From: Candidatus Poribacteria bacterium
Lineage (GTDB): Bacteria; Poribacteria; WGA-4E; WGA-3G
DNA: 28,639 nt
Direction of reading: 5' to 3'
Assembly: GCA_007571355.1 (NCBI GenBank)
Contig: RKRO01000545.1
Location: 1-28,639, forward strand
Position numbers and translations under genes: made by a program. How positions within the stretch are numbered: position 1 is the first letter of the stretch; every line of letters begins with the position of its first letter. The notes beneath the pieces are model-generated. The model did no database searches. It was given only the letters and a program-made list of their open reading frames with translations, and was not told the origin of the DNA. Below, piece by piece: positions 1 through 6,601 of this stretch.

Positions 1-762
1 CCCGGTTTTCTCCACCTTGGAGACCCACTCATGCGACTTGCCCAGTCGTTTCCCTACCGCGCGGAGGCTCAGCTCAATTCCATCTTCAAACCCGTAGCGG
101 AGACGAATCACTTCACGTTCGACCTCCGAAAGGTGAGACAGGAGTTGTTCAACGGATACCCGGGTATCGACCTCAGCAAATCCCGGATCAATGCTGCCAA
201 CCGTATCCCCCAGCAGTTGGGCATCCTCTGAGTCTGCTAAAGGCGCGTCAAGACTTTCAACAGTGTATGCTGCGCATTCCCGCACAAAGGAAACTTCACC
301 CTCTGATAGGTGCATTGCCGCTGCGATATCAGCATTCGTCGCGCTTTCTCCGAGTCGCCTGCGCGTCCGACAAAACTTATTTACGGTGCGCCGCAACGGA
401 CTCGGGAGATGCAAGAGTTTCTGATTCTTGTTGAGATAACAGAGGATTTCGCCCAAGATGAAATGTCGGGCGAATGTGGAAAGTCTACCCCGCGCCGGCT
501 CATATCTATCAACAGCAGTGATCAGCCCTATCACACCCTGATCAAATAGGTCTTTCACATCAACACCGTAACTCTTAAAACCGAACACTATAGATTTTAC
601 AAGCGGTAGATGAGATAGGATGAGCCGGTCGCGGGCATTAACCGACGGGTCAAGTGCCAAGGCACATTCTTCTTCCGCAGACAGTTGGACAGTGGCGGAG
701 ATAAAATGGTTTAGGGATGCATAAAGCCGGTCAGGTCGAGAAATGTCAAGTTTTGTTCTCAT
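1..762 (-). CDS. Sigma-70 family RNA polymerase sigma factor, 3' end beyond the window
   Basis: An open frame runs from an ATG at 762 to the first base of the window: 254 codons without a stop, so the C terminus lies outside. The product would direct RNA polymerase to a class of promoters. Region 2-like sequence is visible around residues 52-110 (RDRLILSHLPLVKSIV, DLFDQGVIGLITAVDRYEP, LSTFARHFILGEI). Region 3-like sequence follows (HLPSPLRRTVNKF), and a region 4 helix-turn-helix lies at the visible end (LSEVEREVIRLRYGF, then RAVGKRLGKSHEWVSKVE). The gene starts directly with region 2 and has no long region 1, which suggests a group 3/4 or small group 2 factor rather than the housekeeping one. 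The start is well supported: AAAGGAG lies 6 nt upstream of the ATG. That ribosome binding site is itself part of an inverted repeat (769-860), so translation may be controlled. Confidence 0.88.
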   Translation of the reverse strand, partial: MRTKLDISRPDRLYASLNHFISATVQLSAEEECALALDPSVNARDRLILSHLPLVKSIVFGFKSYGVDVKDLFDQGVIGLITAVDRYEPARGRLSTFARHFILGEILCYLNKNQKLLHLPSPLRRTVNKFCRTRRRLGESATNADIAAAMHLSEGEVSFVRECAAYTVESLDAPLADSEDAQLLGDTVGSIDPGFAEVDTRVSVEQLLSHLSEVEREVIRLRYGFEDGIELSLRAVGKRLGKSHEWVSKVEKTG

Positions 763-768
763 AACCCG

Positions 769-860
769 CTCCTTTACCTATGCAAGTGGCTTTTTCCAGT
801 TGTGTTCAGTTGTACCGACAAGGTAAAGGAGACGTTATTGGGAAAGTTTATCCTTTACCT
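769..860 (-). promoter_or_regulatory. Leader with mutually exclusive hairpins that can hide the sigma-factor RBS
   Basis: Read 5' to 3' on the minus strand, three related words occur: AGGTAAAGGA (860-851), its complement CTCCTTTACCT (831-821), and AGGTAAAGGAG (779-769). The third contains the Shine-Dalgarno sequence of the sigma gene. The middle word can pair perfectly with the first (10 bp, 20-nt loop) or with the third (11 bp, 41-nt loop), but not with both. The second pairing would block ribosome binding; the first would free it. This is the layout of a translational riboswitch, thermosensor or leader-peptide attenuator. The words could instead be DNA operator sites for a repressor. The pairing is seen in the sequence; the function is inferred. 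Confidence 0.6.
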
Positions 861-968
861 GTTCATTGTATACGCCTTGCTTTTTTCTTCATACGATTTG
901 ATGATTTCCTCATAATTCCAGGACCTATGTCCTGTGCGTTTCCAAGCTGCCCTTGTGCCGGAACACAT
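855..968 (-). CDS. Possible 37-aa leader peptide of the sigma factor gene
   Basis: A short frame starts at ATG 968 and ends at TAA 857-855. The stop codon lies inside the first AGGTAAAGG word of the leader, so a ribosome finishing this peptide would cover the first hairpin arm. The product is basic and polar (ending in NYEEIIKSYEEKSKAYTMNR) and resembles no family I know. No good Shine-Dalgarno sequence precedes it. A second ATG at 985 opens a different frame of 40 codons ending at 863. Seven consecutive A residues (974-968) in that frame form an A-AAA-AAA heptamer, and a -1 slip there would join the two frames. Coding status is uncertain. Confidence 0.28.
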   Translation of the reverse strand: MCSGTRAAWKRTGHRSWNYEEIIKSYEEKSKAYTMNR

Positions 969-1005
969 TTTTTTCTTTTGCTCATCCGATACTTCGCGCC
1001 GGGGT

Positions 1006-1034
1006 AAGATACCAAAGCCCAGAGGCTCAGTCAA
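1006..1034 (-). promoter_or_regulatory. Candidate sigma-70 promoter, proximal, for the sigma factor gene
   Basis: TTGACT (1034-1029) and TATCTT (1011-1006) are separated by exactly 17 bp on the minus strand. Transcription would begin near position 1000, leaving a leader of about 240 nt before the sigma factor ATG. Confidence 0.5.
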
Positions 1035-1061
1035 TTATAGATGAAACGGCATTTTGTATAT

Positions 1062-1090
1062 ATTATGTGCTAAAATCTGCAAAGTGTCAA
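1062..1090 (-). promoter_or_regulatory. Candidate sigma-70 promoter, distal, for the sigma factor gene
   Basis: A consensus -35 TTGACA (1090-1085) is followed after 17 bp by CATAAT (1067-1062), five of six matches to TATAAT. The surrounding sequence is AT-rich. Start of transcription would be near 1055. Together with the element at 1006-1034 this gives tandem promoters. Confidence 0.55.
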
Positions 1091-1272
1091 CTTTTTTATT
1101 GACTTTACTATAAAAATGGGGGTAACAATACCTTCGCGAATTATCTGCCTTTGCGTTGGATAGATGCGTGCGGAATACAACCGATTGCTCCGTGATGTCC
1201 GAGCATCGCGTCCATAAAAATACCTTCAAGGTTTTGCGAAAGTATTTTTAGAGAGGGCTCCCGTAGGATTGC

Positions 1273-1385
1273 GTAGGGGCGGGGTTTCCGCGTCTGATGT
1301 TGGGTGATATGCGTCCTTGTAAGGATATGGGTGCTGATGCATGGGAGCCTGTGTTTTCATGTGGGCGAAGAGACCTCGCCCCTAC
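1273..1385. repeat. Small repeat with inverted G/C-rich ends (MITE- or REP-like)
   Basis: The left end reads GTAGGGGCGGGGTTTCCGC (1273-1291). The right end, read on the minus strand, begins GTAGGGGCGAGGTCTC (1385-1370) and runs on into TTCGCCC. The first ten bases are identical and most of the following ones match. The 113-bp unit has no coding potential. Short palindromic elements of this kind are common in intergenic DNA of large bacterial genomes; whether it was mobile cannot be told from one copy. Confidence 0.45.
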
Positions 1386-1545
1386 GATTTTTGGCGAAGG
1401 TATTGGGGTAGGTGAGAGGATTTTAAAGATTGCATCTTCGGTGTCTCTATGATACAATTTGATTAACCAGTTTGGGACAACACTGTTAGGCATTGGAATT
1501 CCAACCACAGCAGATGGATGCCTTACAGTCAAAACCTATCTAACT

Positions 1546-1554
1546 TGATATGAT
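1546..1554 (+). promoter_or_regulatory. Possible extended -10 promoter for the DNA methyltransferase
   Basis: TGA directly followed by TATGAT fits an extended -10 element (TGnTATAAT) 66 bp before the methyltransferase ATG. The only -35-like word upstream is TTACAG (1523-1528), at a 20-bp spacing, so support is modest. Confidence 0.3.
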
Positions 1555-1620
1555 GGGGAAAACCGTCGAAAAAATAAAGGCTGTCGAGATTCATGACAAG
1601 GTCTTTGAGGAGATTTCTCT

Positions 1621-3180
1621 ATGCGCGAAAACCGAACCCTCATCCGAGGCGATAACTTAGAAGAGATGCGAAAATTTCCCGATGCCTGTGTTGACTTGAT
1701 TGCTACAGATCCGCCGTTCAACTCCAAGCGCGATTATTTCGTGCCATACCGAGATGCGCATGGAAAACAGCCAGATGCTCTTGTCAAAGCATTTACAGAT
1801 ACATGGGCATGGGGCGATGCTGCCGAAGAGACCGCTGAGCAGCTGATCGTCAAAGAAGGCGGGCAAATCGGCGCGGCTATCCAAGGCTTACAGCATTTCT
1901 TGAATGAGACACCCATGATGGCATATCTTGTGATGATGGCTGCACGCATCGTCGAGATGCACCGGCTTCTTAAGTACACGGGGTCTCTTTATCTCCACTG
2001 CGATCCCTCTGCGAGTCACTATCTCAAAATCATTCTCGATGCGGTTTTTGGCCCGCAAAATTTCCGCAATGAGATTGTTTGGAAGAGACGTTTAGATACA
2101 CATAACCTCTCTACTTCCCATATGGGCAGAAACCACGATGTTATATTTTATTATGCAAAATCTTCTAAGACTCCGTACCATATCCAATATACACCTTATG
2201 ATCCTGAGTATATCAAATCTCATTACAAATACGATGATGCTAAAGGGAAATATCGGTTGCTCCCATGCACAAACGAAAGTGGAGGCAACAAACCGTATGC
2301 ATTCATGGGAGTCACGCGAGCATGGCGTTTCAGCGAAAAGACAATGAATGAAATGTACAAATCTAACTTGCTAGTGCAATTAAGGGATGGGGGTCCATTT
2401 TACTATAAGAAATATGTGAGCGAAGCAAAAGGTGTACCATTACAAGATATTTGGGCGGATATCGCACCTGTTCGGGGAAATGATAGCAGTGGTTACCCTA
2501 CTCAAAAGCCAATACCTCTTTATAAACGTATCATAGCAGCTTCGTCAAATTCAGGCGACCTTGTCCTCGATCCGTTCTGTGGATGTGGTACAACGTTGGT
2601 AGCTGCGGAAGAACTGAAACGGGAATGGATTGGGATCGACCTGACGTACCTCGCTATAGGTGTGGTCAAAGGTCAAATTGAGAAGTTTTTTCCACAACTG
2701 CGGAACAGCGTGACAATCACTGGAACCCCGGAAAACGCGGAGAGAGCTTTAGCCTTAGCAAAGAGCGATCCACGCGGTTTTGAAGAGTGGGCCGTCACAC
2801 ACGTACTGAAATTTAAATCAAATCCCAAAAAAGGGGCAGATGGCGGCATTGATGGTTCATATACATTCCCCATTGGCAAAGTAAAAGGGAGGCAAGCGTA
2901 TGGCAAGATGGCGGCACAAGTTAAAGGTGGCACTTGGACACTGGGGCAAATTCGCGATTTTCGTACAGCCATGCAGAATGTGAAGGCGGATTTAGGCGTG
3001 TTTGTCGTTACCCGGGAACCGACGCGCGGTATGTTAGATGAAGTCCGGCGGGCTGGTACTTATCAGATAGAAGCCGGTGGTTTTACAATTTCGGTGCCTT
3101 GCCTGCAAATTTACCAGATTCAGGATTATTTTCGCGGTGTGCTTCCGCAGCTGCCTTTTGGCGAAAGAGGATTGTTGTAA
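1621..3180 (+). CDS. Beta-class DNA methyltransferase with C-terminal Mrr-like nuclease domain
   Basis: The 519-aa product should transfer a methyl group from AdoMet to an adenine N6 or cytosine N4 in DNA. Catalytic motif IV is DPPF (residues 30-33) and comes first; the AdoMet-binding motif DPFCGCGTT (317-325) comes late. With target recognition sequence between them this is the beta-class order. After about residue 385 a second domain follows: FEEWAV, then GADGGIDG (D411) and AAQVKGG (Q433, K435), then a segment ending FVVTREPTRG. That E...D...QxK pattern is typical of Mrr-type PD-(D/E)XK nucleases. The protein may be a fused modification and cleavage enzyme, or the domain may have lost activity or only bind DNA. 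GAGGAGA lies 7 nt before the ATG. No separate restriction or specificity subunit is next to it. Confidence 0.88.
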   Translation: MRENRTLIRGDNLEEMRKFPDACVDLIATDPPFNSKRDYFVPYRDAHGKQPDALVKAFTDTWAWGDAAEETAEQLIVKEGGQIGAAIQGLQHFLNETPMMAYLVMMAARIVEMHRLLKYTGSLYLHCDPSASHYLKIILDAVFGPQNFRNEIVWKRRLDTHNLSTSHMGRNHDVIFYYAKSSKTPYHIQYTPYDPEYIKSHYKYDDAKGKYRLLPCTNESGGNKPYAFMGVTRAWRFSEKTMNEMYKSNLLVQLRDGGPFYYKKYVSEAKGVPLQDIWADIAPVRGNDSSGYPTQKPIPLYKRIIAASSNSGDLVLDPFCGCGTTLVAAEELKREWIGIDLTYLAIGVVKGQIEKFFPQLRNSVTITGTPENAERALALAKSDPRGFEEWAVTHVLKFKSNPKKGADGGIDGSYTFPIGKVKGRQAYGKMAAQVKGGTWTLGQIRDFRTAMQNVKADLGVFVVTREPTRGMLDEVRRAGTYQIEAGGFTISVPCLQIYQIQDYFRGVLPQLPFGERGLL

Positions 3181-3506
3181 TGAGTGAAACTTGCTTACAT
3201 TTTAGGCTTCGGCACTTAGGCCTGCAGGGACTCGCGTTTTGGAAACGGAGCGAAACCCGTATTAAAGCGACACCGCTCAAAAACTCTGCACACCAGCGGC
3301 GTGCTCTGTCTATAGCAAACGGCATCGTTCCTTCTTGCGCGCCAGCGGCACGCTCTGTGTTCTCAAAGGCTATGCCGTATCTGTGACGGGGATCCAAAAA
3401 TTGTCCAAAGTTTAGTATGCTTAGTCCTTGTTCTATTCTGTCCAAAAGGGTCTTATTGGGAGATCCTATCAGTTCCATTCATTCTCATCATTTCCAAATC
3501 AAACAG
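3181..3506. other. Intergenic region with an imperfect direct repeat
   Basis: I see no convincing gene. A 131-codon frame on the minus strand (3083-3478) overlaps the end of the methyltransferase and has no ribosome binding site; I regard it as chance. Two 17-bp words, CCAGCGGCGTGCTCTGT (3293-3309) and CCAGCGGCACGCTCTGT (3342-3358), differ at two positions and lie 49 bp apart. Confidence 0.5.
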
Positions 3507-3535
3507 TTGACATAAATTCATGAGCGTGCTAATAT
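3507..3535 (+). promoter_or_regulatory. Sigma-70 type promoter for the first Gfo/Idh gene
   Basis: A consensus TTGACA (3507-3512), a 17-bp spacer and TAATAT (3530-3535) precede the oxidoreductase ATG by about 50 bp. It could drive the following same-strand genes as one unit. Confidence 0.65.
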
Positions 3536-3588
3536 AATGGCACGTTTCGGGTACCTGTGAATTGCACGCTTCAATGAGGAGGCACATT

Positions 3589-4635
3589 ATGGCGATGTAT
3601 CGAACCGCAATCGTTGGGGGGAGGCGCGGTGTTCACCACGCGCGATGCTATGCTGGCATTGAGAACATGAAGGTAATTGCCATCTGCGAGATCGACGCGG
3701 AACGTCTAAAAGCAGCATCGGCAGAACTGAACGTTCCGGGATACACAGACTATATGGAGATGTTAGAGAAGGAAAAACCTGATATCGTCCATGCTGTAAC
3801 AGAACCGACGGTGCCACGACATATCTGGGTGGAACCTGCCGGCGAAGCGGGGGTCAAAGCGTTAGTGATAGAGAAACCGATCGCGCTGAGACCGAGCGAG
3901 GCGGAAGCCCTCGCCGCCGCGCATGAGAAAACAGGTTTGAAGATTATCGTCAATCATCAACGTCGGTACCTGCCGTTTGCCGAAAAACTGTTGGAATTCT
4001 TTGCTGACGGTAGCCTCGGGGATATACACTTCATCCGCGCATGCACGGAAGGCGACATTACCGATATGGATACGCACCTCATGGATGTCGTGCTTTTCGC
4101 TTTAAAAGACATTCCGATTACACACGTGTGGGGTGCTGTTCAAGGTGCGGAAATCTATGACGTTCCGCATCGGCAATGCCCTGAAGATTTGATGGCGATC
4201 TATACGTTTGAGAACGGGGCGCGCGTCCATTTTGAATCCGCACGAACAGCGTTTGGGACGATTGATTTCCCTGGCAGCAATCCGCGGTGCAATCTCGATT
4301 TTTGGGGGACGAAAGGCAGGATGTGGTGGCGCGAAAACGGGTCATGGGGCTATCAATTTGACGGCATGGCGGAGCATTTCGTTGAAAAAACGCACTTCGG
4401 TGAAGATGACAAATTCGGACAGCGCGCGTTTACACAAGCCATTGCAACTTGGCTTGATGACGAAAATCAACCGCATCGCAACAGATTGGCACCTGCACTG
4501 CTTGGTTTTGATCTGATTATGGCGGCGTATCGCTCCGCACTCGTCGGTCAACGGATACCTTGGCCCCCGAAACTCAGCGATGAAGAGTGGGTAGAACTGA
4601 AAAATAAGGTAACTGGTGGGAAAAATAAAAGATGA
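3589..4635 (+). CDS. Gfo/Idh/MocA family NAD(P)-dependent oxidoreductase
   Basis: The 348-aa product belongs to the family that oxidises or reduces hydroxyl or keto groups of sugars, inositols and related compounds in the cytoplasm. An N-terminal Rossmann fold opens with YRTAIVGGRRGVHHARC. The family EKP motif is present (VIEKPIAL, Lys near residue 96). A His in TDMDTHLMDV (residue 163) sits where the catalytic His is usually found, although the common GGG...D..H form is changed. I chose the ATG at 3589 because GAGGAGG lies 6 nt before it; the frame stays open upstream to a TTG at 3562 with no such site. It heads a same-strand group with two PhyH-like dioxygenases and a ThDP enzyme, which suggests breakdown of a substituted organic substrate. 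The substrate cannot be read from sequence. Confidence 0.88.
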   Translation: MAMYRTAIVGGRRGVHHARCYAGIENMKVIAICEIDAERLKAASAELNVPGYTDYMEMLEKEKPDIVHAVTEPTVPRHIWVEPAGEAGVKALVIEKPIALRPSEAEALAAAHEKTGLKIIVNHQRRYLPFAEKLLEFFADGSLGDIHFIRACTEGDITDMDTHLMDVVLFALKDIPITHVWGAVQGAEIYDVPHRQCPEDLMAIYTFENGARVHFESARTAFGTIDFPGSNPRCNLDFWGTKGRMWWRENGSWGYQFDGMAEHFVEKTHFGEDDKFGQRAFTQAIATWLDDENQPHRNRLAPALLGFDLIMAAYRSALVGQRIPWPPKLSDEEWVELKNKVTGGKNKR

Positions 4636-4728
4636 TAGTTTAGAAAACAGTAAAATCTTGCATACGAAAGAATGGAGGGGTTTCGATTTAAGAATGCTTT
4701 CCTTAGATTTGCAAACGGCACGTGTCCT

Positions 4729-4755
4729 GTCGGGTTTCGCTTCGCTCTACCCGAC
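4729..4755. repeat. Short palindromic repeat, GTCGGGT stem
   Basis: GTCGGGT (4729-4735) and ACCCGAC (4749-4755) form a 7-bp stem around a 13-nt loop containing TTCGC twice. It lies in the 200-bp gap between the oxidoreductase and the first dioxygenase. No T tract follows, so it is not a clear terminator. Hairpins of this type recur in intergenic DNA of many bacteria. Confidence 0.45.
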
Positions 4756-4836
4756 CTACGTTGTATGCGGGTGATGTATCCTCTCATCCCTTGTCCGAAA
4801 GCCCTCAAAAGATAGATGCTATAGGAGGCAATAGAT

Positions 4837-5649
4837 ATGCTTAGCCAAGCGCAGGTTGACACTTTTCGTGAAAAAGGGTTTCTGCTTGGAAACCGGGTTC
4901 TCAGCGATGAACAGATTGACGAATTGCGGTCAGAATTGGCACGCGTCATTGATAATTACGAGAAACCTGAAGTGCCACAGCCGGTACGTATCGCCAACCT
5001 CGGGGGTAAGGAAGAGAGTCCGGTCTGGCAGATCGTTAACATTTGGGAGGCGAGTTCTGCTTACCACCGGTTGGTTCACGATCCCATCATTGTGGAAGAG
5101 ATCGGACAACTGACGGCGGCGACGGAGTTGCGCGTCTGGCACGACCAAATCCAATACAAACCGCCGCAGGTCGGTGGAGTCAACCGTTGGCACCAAGATT
5201 CGCCGTTGTGGGGTATTCTCATGCCGAAAACGAGTCAAGTAACAGCATGGGTCGCGTTAGACGATGTAGATGAAAGCAACGGCTGTATGCGTATGGTCCC
5301 TGGGTCTTATCATTGGGGGAGTCAGATGCCGTTTCTACGAGAAATCCCAGACATCCACACAATGCCGGAGCACTTTGAAGATAACGAATTAGCAGTTGAA
5401 CTTTGTCCTGTACCGAAGGGGCATGTCCACTACCATCACGCCTTGACGTGGCACGGGTCGCATGACAACACCAGTCGTGAACCGCGCCGTGCGATTGCGG
5501 TGCATTATATGACCGGCGAAACCATCTATGATGAAAGTGGTAACCACATCATGAAACCTTTTGTTACCGTCAACGGCGGCAATAAATTAGCGGGGCACCA
5601 TTTTCCGCTTGTGATGGATGAAGGGAAACCGACGAAGGCGAACATATAA
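4837..5649 (+). CDS. Phytanoyl-CoA dioxygenase (PhyH) family protein, copy 1
   Basis: The 270-aa product is predicted to be an Fe(II)- and 2-oxoglutarate-dependent oxygenase acting on a small organic molecule in the cytoplasm. The iron ligands are visible as HxD in RWHQDSP (H119, D121) and a distal His in LTWHGSHD (H206). An Arg of PRRAIAVHY (217/218) would bind 2-oxoglutarate. Length fits the bacterial PhyH family. AGGAGG lies 8 nt before the ATG. The next gene, 23 bp downstream, is a close paralogue. The substrate is unknown; the family includes enzymes for phytanoyl-CoA, ectoine, phosphonates and natural products. Confidence 0.9.
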   Translation: MLSQAQVDTFREKGFLLGNRVLSDEQIDELRSELARVIDNYEKPEVPQPVRIANLGGKEESPVWQIVNIWEASSAYHRLVHDPIIVEEIGQLTAATELRVWHDQIQYKPPQVGGVNRWHQDSPLWGILMPKTSQVTAWVALDDVDESNGCMRMVPGSYHWGSQMPFLREIPDIHTMPEHFEDNELAVELCPVPKGHVHYHHALTWHGSHDNTSREPRRAIAVHYMTGETIYDESGNHIMKPFVTVNGGNKLAGHHFPLVMDEGKPTKANI

Positions 5650-5672
5650 AAGTTTTTCTATGGGAGGCAAGC

Positions 5673-6485
5673 ATGCTCAGCCAAACACAGGTTGACACAT
5701 TTCGTGAAAAAGGGTTTCTCCTCGGAAGTCGTGCTTTAAACGATGAACAGGTCGAGGAATTACGGTCAGAGTTGGCGCGTGTGATTGATGACTACAAGAA
5801 AATCGATGTCCCGCAGCCGATTCATATCGTTAATCTCGGTGGCAGAGAGGAGAGTCCTGTCTGGCAAGTCGTTAATATTTGGGAGGCGAGTCCGGCGTAT
5901 CACCAGCTCGTTCACAACCCAGTCATTGTAGAGGAGATTGGACAACTAACGGCGGCGACAGAGTTGCGCGTCTGGCACGACCAAATCCAATACAAACCCG
6001 CCGAGGTCGGCGGGATCAATATGTGGCATCAGGATTCACCCTATTGGCCCATTCTCACGCCGAAAACGAGTCAGGTAAGTGCTTGGGTTGCGCTGGATGA
6101 TGTTGATGAAAGTAATGGATGTATGCGCATGGTTCCCGGTTCTCACCATTGGGGCAATCAGATTCCGTTCCTGCATTCGATCAAGGATATTCATTCGATG
6201 CCTGACCGGTTTGAAGACCGGGACCTGGAAGTTGAACTCTGTCCTGTACCGAAGGGATATGTCCATTATCATCATTCTTTGACGTGGCACGGTTCACACG
6301 ATAATACGAGTGGAAATCCGCGTCGCGCAATTGCGGTGCATTATATGACCGACGAAACGCGTTACGATGAAAGTGGCAACCACGTTATGAAACCTTTTGT
6401 CACCGTTAATGACGGCGATAAACTCGAAGGCGATAGTTTTCCGCTTGTGATGGATGCAGGAAAACCGACGCGGCCGAGTGTATAG
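5673..6485 (+). CDS. Phytanoyl-CoA dioxygenase (PhyH) family protein, copy 2
   Basis: This is also 270 aa and aligns with the preceding gene without gaps; I count 56 differences, about 79% identity. The HxD pair (WHQDSP), the distal His (LTWHGSHD) and the Arg of PRRAIAVHY are all kept, so both copies look active. Differences cluster around residues 112-128 near the HxD motif (NRWHQDSPLWGIL against NMWHQDSPYWPIL) and in the 166-190 loop, which could change substrate choice. A good GGGAGG ribosome binding site precedes the ATG. The two genes are a local tandem duplication, probably co-transcribed. Confidence 0.9.
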   Translation: MLSQTQVDTFREKGFLLGSRALNDEQVEELRSELARVIDDYKKIDVPQPIHIVNLGGREESPVWQVVNIWEASPAYHQLVHNPVIVEEIGQLTAATELRVWHDQIQYKPAEVGGINMWHQDSPYWPILTPKTSQVSAWVALDDVDESNGCMRMVPGSHHWGNQIPFLHSIKDIHSMPDRFEDRDLEVELCPVPKGYVHYHHSLTWHGSHDNTSGNPRRAIAVHYMTDETRYDESGNHVMKPFVTVNDGDKLEGDSFPLVMDAGKPTRPSV

Positions 6486-6537
6486 TCCTTTTTCTTACTC
6501 ATGTTAGGGATGTGTAAGCCTGACCAACGGGAGGGCT

Positions 6538-6558
6538 GGCGATAGGTAAAGGATCGCC
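6538..6558 (+). promoter_or_regulatory. Hairpin with AGGTAAAGG loop before the ThDP enzyme gene
   Basis: GGCGAT (6538-6543) and ATCGCC (6553-6558) pair perfectly around a 9-nt loop, AGGTAAAGG. The word AGGTAAAGGAT here equals the first word of the sigma-factor leader (860-850 on the minus strand). It lies 44 nt before the ATG at 6602. It may be a regulatory RNA element or an operator, or the match may be chance. Confidence 0.35.
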
Positions 6559-6601
6559 CTCGACACAACCCCCTAAACGAACCGCAAGGAAGATAAAAAA
6601 A

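Larger units (their letters stand above)
1035..1620. other. Intergenic region between sigma factor and DNA methyltransferase
   Basis: I see no convincing gene here. The short frames on the minus strand (1035-1229, 1248-1532) have no ribosome binding site and cross repeat sequence. The region holds the distal sigma promoter, an AT-rich stretch near 1050-1120, a repeat with inverted ends (1273-1385), a 12-bp palindrome TTGGAATTCCAA (1493-1504), and a possible promoter for the methyltransferase. Confidence 0.6.

Noticed and set aside
780..1007. 75-codon frame on the plus strand
   Set aside because: It lies opposite the sigma leader, where the repeats and promoters explain the sequence better, and it has no family resemblance.
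1248..1532. 94-codon frame on the minus strand
   Set aside because: It runs through the repeat at 1273-1385 and has no ribosome binding site or family resemblance.
3083..3478. 131-codon frame on the minus strand
   Set aside because: It overlaps the end of the methyltransferase, has no ribosome binding site, and its composition looks like a reading of repeat-like intergenic DNA.
4548..4949. 133-codon frame on the minus strand
   Set aside because: It overlaps two plus-strand genes and the GTCGGGT palindrome, and has no ribosome binding site.
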